A stretch of DNA of 64,000 bases from Adineta steineri (Eukaryota > Rotifera > Eurotatoria > Adinetida > Adinetidae). The translations under genes were made by a program, and so were the position numbers. Below are positions 56,379-64,000 of this stretch, one piece after another. Every line of letters starts with the position of its first letter. The first letter of the stretch is position 1. The stretch spans positions 1-64,000 of the forward strand of contig CAJNOI010000056.1 of the NCBI GenBank assembly GCA_905250115.1, in the 5' to 3' direction. Under the pieces are notes generated by a model. That model searched no databases. It was given only the letters and a program-made list of their open reading frames with translations, and was not told the origin of the DNA.

Positions 56379-57752
56379 AGTTAATCCATGTGGAAATTTT
56401 TTTATAATATTAAAATAAAATTGTATTATATTGGTGCATCATGATAGTAATTCTCGATAAGACATAATGTACGTTCAATATCTTCATTCAATAGTAAATT
56501 CATTACAATATCAATAAAAATAAAAATGAAAGAATGAATGTTGAATTAATTCATCATACATGCTCATATTGACATACTACGCTAAAGAACAGCATTTCAG
56601 AATATACAATGTATTCTAGAAAAAGAATTTTATTAATTAGTTACAATAAAACTTGCCAGTTTCCTTGGTGATTAATTAGTCGATCTCAATGAATTGATTG
56701 AAACATGAATATATAAATTGTACGTAATTTATTGAAACGACCATTAACTAAATAGATACAATCATCGAAGTTCTGAACGTTGATATGTAATTCTGATAAT
56801 GTTTGAGCAAAAATTTTGTTTTCGTAGTAATAAGTCATTGAATGATGTTTGAAAATTTAAGTAATATAAACTATTGAACATATTAAATATATATATATAA
56901 ATACGCGTGTCAATATATCTTCTTTTATTGATCGATTTTCATCTTTAAGCGAAAGCATAATTGACGGTATTTGATTTTTCAATGAATGAAATAAAAAATA
57001 ACGATCTAAATAAACAAATAAAATTAATCATCGAATATAATTAATGATGAAAAAAACTAATTTTAATTTACTTGAAAAAATTACATTATATAACAGATGA
57101 TCTAATCGATCATTTATATCCGATAGAAGATGCAATACGCTTCTAATTTATGTATATGAGTTCATAAAGGCGAAATGGTGTAATTTATTCGAATAGCACC
57201 GAAACGTAATATTTTTTTGAATAATAATAAGAATAGGCAAGAATAAATGTATATAATTGACACAGCAAACCTACACACTATATTTTGTTCGTATAAATAT
57301 AACTTCCTTTGCGGAAGTTCAAGGTTCAGACTCTATTGTGTGTAACTATCAACTCACTATTCTCCGAATATATCGGAGAGAGGTACGCGAGCCAAGAATA
57401 TAGGGAGAGCGGAGGAGAGAGAAAATATATCGAGAGGAAAGAAACAAGAAATTGGAAGTAGGGAAGAAAAAGATCACGTATTAGTGAGATAGACAAAAAG
57501 GATGTCTATCACTTCACCCGGCACAATTATTGTATAAATTGTTTGTTTTATTAGTGAATAATTCATTTTTTGATGATTTAAGTAGTCGAGAGAAAGCAAA
57601 TCAATGTTCAATACAATCAAAGCTAATATATTTTTTGTAAAAGTCATTTTTAAAGGCTTGTTCTTATAAGAAACAAAGGAAAACAATAATATATATTATT
57701 TATGTCACTCACTTATTAAGAAAACAAAAGATTTGAAATTATAGACGAAAAT
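56379..57752. other. Intergenic region with a GC/purine-rich block
   Basis: Mostly AT-rich. At about 57290-57480 composition changes: a TATA-like CGTATAAATATAAC, a hairpin CTCCGAATATATCGGAG (57361-57377), then a long purine-rich run. It could be part of an old mobile-element end, but no paired repeat was found. Confidence 0.3.
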
Positions 57753-57959
57753 TATGAAGTTGATTTTTGCGACATTTCTCGTTACATATTGTTGTTCTTC
57801 TCAAATAGTTGTGGACAAAAGTTCATCTTGTCATAATTGTTCGACTTAGAACGAAGCCTGAATAGCTATAATAGTTATGTTCTTTTTGAAATCCATAAAT
57901 CTGGAGAAGAAGAACCTGTTAAACCGGTCAATATCTTGTTGTGTCCAACATTATTCTAG
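57753..57959 (+). pseudogene. Small secreted-protein remnant
   Basis: An ATG opens a signal peptide (MKLIFATFLVTYCCSSQ) and VVDKSSSCHNC, then stops after 31 codons. In another frame the next 35 codons read SYNSYVLFEIHKSGEEEPVKPVN, which looks coding. One frame change would explain the break. The family is not recognised. Confidence 0.35.
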
Positions 57960-58006
57960 CTATTTACAACGTAAATTTCGTTGAAATCAATAAACACATC
58001 ATAAAG

Positions 58007-58044
58007 CATCTTGAGGGTGTGGGTGTGGTCACACTCTCAAGATG
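58007..58044. repeat. Telomere-like hairpin (CTTGAGGGTGTG...CACACTCTCAAG)
   Basis: CATCTTGAG and CTCAAGATG form the outer stem with GTGTG/CACAC inside, enclosing GGGTGTGGT. It is the tightest of the paired telomere-like motifs in the window. Confidence 0.7.
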
Positions 58045-58293
58045 GTTGTTTTTTATGTACAGATTTATAAGTTATAGATATGTTCGAAATCGAATCGCAC
58101 ATAAGAAAGTATATGTTAATTTCTATTGAATAATTCAATATTAAGATTTTTATTTTAAAATGATTAACAAAATGTTTTTGATTAATAAAAAAATGATTTT
58201 TTTTTATTGAAATTAAAAAAAAGAGGAAATAGATAATCTATGAATTATAAGATAAATTTGTATTAAAATCTAATATTGAAATAAAAATAAAAA

Positions 58294-58883
58294 TTAACCA
58301 CTATGTATTTTTTTATTAGTATGATCTCTTGCAGCAACACCTAAGAAATAAATTTGATCGGGAAATTTATCTGATAAAATTTGTATATCATATTTATTTC
58401 TCCAAAATAATGAAGAACTCTTTTATGAAATTTAGCTAAAACTTGTTGATTTGATTGATCAATAAATGTTGTATCTAATGATGCAGCTTTTCCTTCCATT
58501 GAAATATCAACATTATTATAACTAAGAAGAAATTTATTTCCAACAATTTTATAATTTTGGTTAATTGTTCCATTTTGCCATTGATTAAGTTTTTTATTTA
58601 AAATTGCAATTGTTCCTTTGTATAAAACAACACTTAATTTAGCTTTTAATAAAGCTATTGGATTTTTTTTTGTTAACCCATCAAATAATCTAACATTATG
58701 TAATACACCTGGTTTTGATTCCATTCGAAATAAAGCATTTTTTCCTGTTGTATCATAAACTGTAAATTCTCCACCTTTAAGACCACTTATAAGATCTTTT
58801 TTTATAAGATAAGTACGATTTGTTCCACAATAACCATCTTTAATTAAAACAATTAATAATAATATTGCAATTATTTTATACAT
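58294..58883 (-). CDS. Secreted LURP-one/tubby-like (LOR) domain protein
   Basis: A signal peptide (KIIAILLLIVLIKDGYC) is followed by a LOR beta-barrel pattern: RTYLIKKDLISGLKGGEFTVYDTTG, FRMESK, then VLYKGTIAILNKK, KFLLSYNNVDISMEGKA. LOR domains resemble the tubby C-terminus and phospholipid scramblase fold; the function here is unknown. The conserved-looking end (RNKYDIQILSDKFPDQIYFLG, then VAARDH) lies in another frame after about 58420, so one base is probably missing near 58414-58420; with it the protein is 196 aa. No intron. Confidence 0.6.
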
Positions 58884-61800
58884 TTTATTTATCTATAAAC
58901 ATAAACAAATCAAATATATATTAGATAGAAAAAACTATGTAACTATTTTAAGATGATACTTTACGTTAGACAATTTGTTCTATAAGAAATTGTAAAATGA
59001 ATATTTGATTCTTTTTTTTTAAATAGCTTTGATTGTTATCTTATCATAAATGAATGTATTCAATTTCATTTCATTTGATTTATTTAAATGTGTTAATTGA
59101 TACGAGAATAAACCTTAAATTTGACTCCACACAATAATTATTATCTTTGGACTTTGTACGAAATATTTTATTAGTTGACATGCAACAATAGATATACATA
59201 TTAAAACTTTTAAGAACATCAATCAATCTATCTTTTTATTTTTCAAAAATACAGTTTATCTCACCAGTATGCCACTTCGCCACGAAAAAGTTAATTAACA
59301 ATTATTAATGGAAACAAATTCTCCATAATTAATTGTTAAAATGAAAGTATTTCAACTTTATATAGAAGATATACTTCTCATAATAAAGGCATATAAGAAC
59401 GAATTGATCAATTAATAGATTTTTTTCCATATTTATTCAGTATGTTACAATAAAGACAGTTAGTTATGAGAACAAAAACATTTTTGACTCATCTAAATCA
59501 GATCCTTTTGATATATGTTTATCTAATATGAATTATTTTCATATAAAATTTCTTACTTATGATCGATTTTGATCTATTCTTTTCAATGTGAATTGCAAAT
59601 TTTACTTGATTAAGCAGCCAATTTTCATTATTTACGAGTTAGTTAAGATAAATTCTTGCTTCTTCAAATGTCATTATTCAATTACTACAGAGGGAGAAAG
59701 AAAGAAAGAAAGAAAGAAGAATAAGAACGAGACACACGAGAATGAAAATATGTGAAAGAGAAGAGTAGAACAAACGATTGTATATTATCTGTTTTTGTAT
59801 TAATAAGATAATTTAAAATTGATGATTTATTTATTATGATGATCAGAATTGATTTATAATAAATATTTTGAAGATCTTTTTCAATATGTAAAATATAATT
59901 TTTAATAAAAGAATTTGAATGATATTCGAATTGATTTTTTTAATTGATAAATATATCTTGTATATCGCGAATAAATTTTTTAAATTTTTTTTTTATTTTA
60001 TTTTCATGTTGAAAAACAATGTTCACGAGAATAAATTTGTTGGATTATTTTCACATTCAAGAGAATATTTACAAATCTATAAATATGAATTTTTATCAAT
60101 TATACTAATGCTTAAAATAATTCCTAAGATTTTATTATTCTTATGGGTTTTCCAAAAATATTCTTTTTTTTTTTCAGATATTCACTTTTCAAAGCAAATG
60201 CTCTTTTTCTACAAAGTACAAATATTTATTTACTCATTAAGAACTGATATTTGTATATGTATTCAATCAACAATCAATTCAATATACAAGAATGTTCATT
60301 TATCAGTTATTACTCTGTTCAAGGAGATTGTTAATACTTTTTCGTTTAGAAATCTAATAAATATCAAAGGTTTTTATTAATTTAGAAAAAGAAAACAAAT
60401 TCTGAAATATATTATAGGATATTATACGAGTGACAGTAGTGTACAAATCGATAAGTCATTATGAGTTTTACATGTACCATTTCATAAAAATTGAAAACAT
60501 AACGAAATACGTAAAACGTGCATTCGGTAAAAAATCTCTATGATAATTTCATTGAAGTTTAGAGAGAGTTGCATACATGATAAAAATGTTTAATAGGATT
60601 CTATTGGTTGATTGGTAATAATAATCATTCACTTTAGTATCATCCTTTCAATGATAACCTGTAATATTTGAATACATATAGACGAATTATTTGACTAGAA
60701 ATAGAATAGACAAATAATTGATAATCATATAAACAAAGATTTTATAAATGAATTTAATGTTTAACCGGTACAATTATATATTCTATTCACATGTATCTTT
60801 TATCTTTTTTTTATTATTAGAATTGTTAACATTGATCTTTTATTTGTTTCATAGAAATATTTTCAATCTAATAAATTGATAAAAGAAAGAAATCTAGAAG
60901 GTTAAATGATGAGTCATCGCAATAGAAAATAGACGAAGATAAAAACGAAAAAAAATAATAAATAGGTAGATTTATTATTGATGATGAATAATAAAAGGGA
61001 GTGAAAAATAATTATTATAATTTTCCGATATGTCTATAACTCAAATTTGAGCATGTCGATTTCACTTTTTCTCCTCTTCATTCACACTTTTGTTTGTGTT
61101 AAATTTATATAAAATAAGAAAATATTTGAAATAAAAAATGAATCTTCTTAATTTAATTGAGACAACTCACCTAAAATAAACTTTTCTTTTAAAAACGAAA
61201 ATAGTTGATAAGATTAATTCTCAAGGCCAAAATATATTATTACCTATTAGTCAGAAGTGTTTTTTTCTTGGTTAGTACATAGACTATGCATCGGGTAACA
61301 AAACCATCAGAGCGAATCGCCAAGCAAAAAAAAGAAGAAAAAAAAACTAAAAGGTGAACAAAATGCTCTTATGTATATGTATATGCGTCGTTTGTGATGA
61401 TTTCTTCTGTGTTAAAATATGCATATATATACAGATAACGTGTAGGTGAGCACACATCAATTGGTAATTAGTTTTGTGAAGACGAGAATAAAAATGATGC
61501 AATGAAGATTTTTTACAATGTAACATTTATTTTCATTTATCAGTTTATTCAATACAGAATACAATATACAATAGAAGTAGCTATTAACATCGAAATATTG
61601 ATTTAATTTTCTTTTCTTTTCTTTAAATATTATTAAAAATTATTGATATATTTAAGAAAGTTAATAGGTGATTTATAGAATAAAAGTACATAGGTCATGT
61701 CTATTCATTTTAATGATTAATATATCCATTCCGATTTATTTATAGAAATATTACATATGGGAACTTTTTCTTTTCTTTCTCATATCGTCAATATTTTCTA

Positions 61801-61948
61801 TTCTAGTTTATTTTTAAAACTGAAATGAAATAGTCTACGAACGAAAATAATAGAATTAGATTCAGAAATCATACCAATTCATAAGTTTAAAATGGTAACT
61901 TAATTTTCATTACTAATTTCTATTAGATAATATAAAATTTTCTACTAT
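58884..61948. other. 3-kb intergenic region
   Basis: Very AT-rich. The 153-codon plus frame at 59919-60380 is dominated by Phe, Ile, Lys and Tyr with no family content and is not called. A GAAA microsatellite lies at about 59697-59717. The 3' part precedes the desaturase start. Confidence 0.45.
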
Positions 61949-63342
61949 ATGGCATATACAACTGATAGTATTGACTACTCTGATGCTGCTATACCTGACA
62001 TATTAAAATCACCACATATATTGGCATCAAATATCGATCGATCTCTCTCTTCAACAAGATCAAAAATGAGTGTTATTGAAGAAGAAGAAATTTTAATGAA
62101 AACTAATTATGTTGCACGAATCTTAAAGAATGAACCAGAATTATTACCGATAACTAAATCAAATTGGTACAAAGAAATTCATTGGTCTCAAGCAATATTT
62201 CTCTGTATTGAGCCTTTCATCGCTCTTTATGGCATTAGTACAACATCCGTAGTTTGGCAGACTGTTGCCTTTGCTTTATTTTGGTATTCACTTACTGGAC
62301 TTGGTATTACTGCTGGTTATCATCGTCTTCTTGCTCATCGTTCATACGAGGCATGTTTGGGTTTACGTTACGCACTAGTGACATTAGCTGCTGGTGCTTT
62401 TCAAGGATCTGCTCTATGGTGGGCAAAACGACATCGTGCACATCATCGTTATACAGATACTGATCTTGACCCGTATAATGCTCACAAAAGTATTTTTCAT
62501 GCTCATATCGGATGGTTATTATTCAAACCACGTCGAAATCTTCCACTAATTGATATTACGGATCTTGCTCATGATGAAAGTGTTCAATGGCAACACAAAA
62601 ATTTTATTGCATTAGCAATGAGTATGACTTTCTTTGTACCTACACTCGTATGTGGACTTGGATGGAATGATTATCGTGGTGGTTTCTTTTTTGCTAGTGT
62701 ACTTCGTCTTGTAATGCTTCATCATTCAACGTTCTGTGTTAATTCACTTGCACACTATTTAGGTGATATGCCTTTCGATGATAAACATACACCTCGAGAT
62801 CATTTTATCACTGCACTTATCACTGGTGGTGAAGGTTATCACAATTTTCATCATGAATTTCCATCTGATTATCGTAATGCATTGAAATGGTTTCAATATG
62901 ATCCGACGAAATGGGTCATTTGGATTGCTATGAAATGTGGCCTCGCTTCCAATCTCAAGAAATTTCCAGATAATGAAATTCAAAAAGGTCGCTATACTAT
63001 GACAGTCAAAGCATTAAATGAAGTGAGAGATAGTATTGCATGGCCCAAAGATCGAACACAATTACCCATTATTTCTTTTGAAGAATATCAACAAATGTCG
63101 AACGGAGATGACGGTCGTCAATTTGTCTTGATTGCTGGTTTTGTTCATGATGTTACCGATTTTATTGACTCTCATCCTGGTGGTCGAGCTCTACTCAAAA
63201 GTCAAGTAGGGAGGATGCTACTGTACCATTTCATGGTGGTGTACATGCTCATAATAATGCAGCACACAACTTACTCGCTATGATGCGAGTAGCTATATGT
63301 GAACAAGGTGGTGAAGTTGAATGTCTAAAGAAGCAATTGTGA
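61949..63342 (+). CDS. Delta-9 stearoyl-CoA desaturase with C-terminal cytochrome b5 (Ole1-like)
   Basis: Intronless. The three histidine boxes of acyl-CoA desaturases are complete: HRLLAH, HRAHHRYTD and EGYHNFHHEFP. Hydrophobic segments surround box 1 and lie between boxes 2 and 3. The C-terminal part is cytochrome b5-like (VLIAGFVHDVTDFIDSHPGGRALL), with heme-ligand HPGG. After 63208 the frame must shift by one base (AGTAGGGAGGATGC) to continue as DATVPFHGGVHAHNNAAHNLLAM, which holds the second heme-ligand His region, and end at 63342 (464 aa). The enzyme puts a cis double bond into saturated fatty acyl-CoA at the ER. Fusion to C-terminal b5 is typical of fungal Ole1, while most animal desaturases lack it, so a foreign origin is possible (inference). 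Confidence 0.8.
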
Positions 63343-64000
63343 TATTTATTTTAACTTTCATATTTGTGTAACTATTCCTGAATGTTTCTATGTAATATTA
63401 ATCACAGACTTTCATAGTTCATTTTTTTTTTCAAATAAAGTCATATTATTTTTCAAATATATTCTTCGTGTTTTCTAATATATGTAGGAGACAGATATTT
63501 GAAAGAATAGGTATCAATATCATCTTCGTTAATATTTCGATTGACGATCAATCAAGTTTTTTCCTATATAAAATTACATTAATCAAAAAAAAAATTTATT
63601 TTCTCAATTGATAGGTAAAAATAATCTACACTGAAATCAAATAGTTATCTAGTTTTTCCTTGAGAGTATAATTATCAAAAGTTATTATATTTTTTCTTTT
63701 GATCTATCTCAATAATAATAACAAATGAATAATGACTAATATAGTATGGTCATCAATACTGTTAGCGTTTAACTGGAAAAACTAATAGAACAAGTTAGAC
63801 AAATATTGATATTGATGATACAATAACAATCCACACTCGCATCCACCCTTTGAACAATGAGTTATTAACCGCTAAAGAATGTTTATTTATTAAAAGTGTT
63901 AGTAGTCAATTGAGTTATAATATAATGACAAACTAAATAAAAAAAAAAAGTTACAATAACAAACCGGGATTATTATATATTATAGTTTATAGTTTTTATG
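63343..64000. other. Downstream intergenic region
   Basis: AATAAA at about 63436 follows the desaturase. Partial telomere-like ACACTCGCATCCACCC lies at 63833-63848, again beyond a gene end. No gene. Confidence 0.4.

Noticed and set aside
57250-57530. Solo LTR of a retroelement
   Set aside because: No matching target duplication and no second copy in the window; kept only as a compositional anomaly.
59919-60380. 153-codon plus-strand open frame
   Set aside because: Dominated by Phe, Ile, Lys and Tyr as expected from translated AT-rich DNA; no family motif and no sign of coding bias.

Overview
The window looks like nuclear DNA of a bdelloid rotifer (Adineta/Rotaria type). It is very AT-rich and its genes are compact, with many GT-AG introns of about 45-60 nt. 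Families known to be large in bdelloids recur: rhodopsin-like GPCRs, F-box/leucine-rich proteins and a decayed pentatricopeptide gene. There are genes of fungal or bacterial look (a GT15 mannosyltransferase-like gene, a stearoyl-CoA desaturase with a C-terminal cytochrome b5, a secreted PEP-CTERM-like beta protein). Short GGGTGTGGG/CCCACACCC tracts resembling the bdelloid TGTGGG telomere repeat are scattered between genes. The species call is inference; nothing was searched.

Layout: 1-9.1 kb holds a GT15 glycosyltransferase-like gene, a methyltransferase scrap, a GPCR, a B-box/coiled-coil gene and a dead GPCR. 9.45-12.16 kb is one intronless gene joining a kinesin motor, an alpha/beta hydrolase, a RING-like zinc domain and a YEATS-like domain. 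12.8-13.5 kb is a PPR-like pseudogene. 14,197-26,351 is one 12.2-kb Mutator-like DNA transposon with terminal inverted repeats and a 9-bp target duplication. Its single 16-exon gene fuses an apparently catalytic ubiquitin-specific protease (USP) domain to an FLYWCH-like finger, a DDE transposase and further USP-like modules; behind the gene lies a 40-bp minisatellite. 27-37 kb carries a secreted protein, two F-box/LRR genes, a three-domain chitin-binding protein and a GPCR. 40.3-42.3 kb is an intact PHM-type copper monooxygenase gene and 42.9-43.9 kb another GPCR. 45.1-47.8 kb is a DUF4419 gene whose last coding exon contains a 473-bp hAT-type MITE placed so that splicing could remove it exactly. 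48-64 kb carries a fold-back MITE, a Frag1/DRAM-like membrane protein, a GRDP-like protein, an M28 peptidase, F-box and secreted-protein remnants, a LURP-one-like protein and the desaturase.

The genes do not form a pathway or operon; neighbours lie on both strands and look functionally unrelated. Seven otherwise well-kept reading frames each contain single-base frame changes, four of them an extra base in an A/T homopolymer. This suggests residual assembly error as much as decay.

Most worth attention: the USP-transposase fusion transposon, the hAT MITE that looks like a newly made intron, the kinesin/hydrolase/RING/YEATS fusion, and the paired telomere-like hairpins lying mostly just beyond gene ends.
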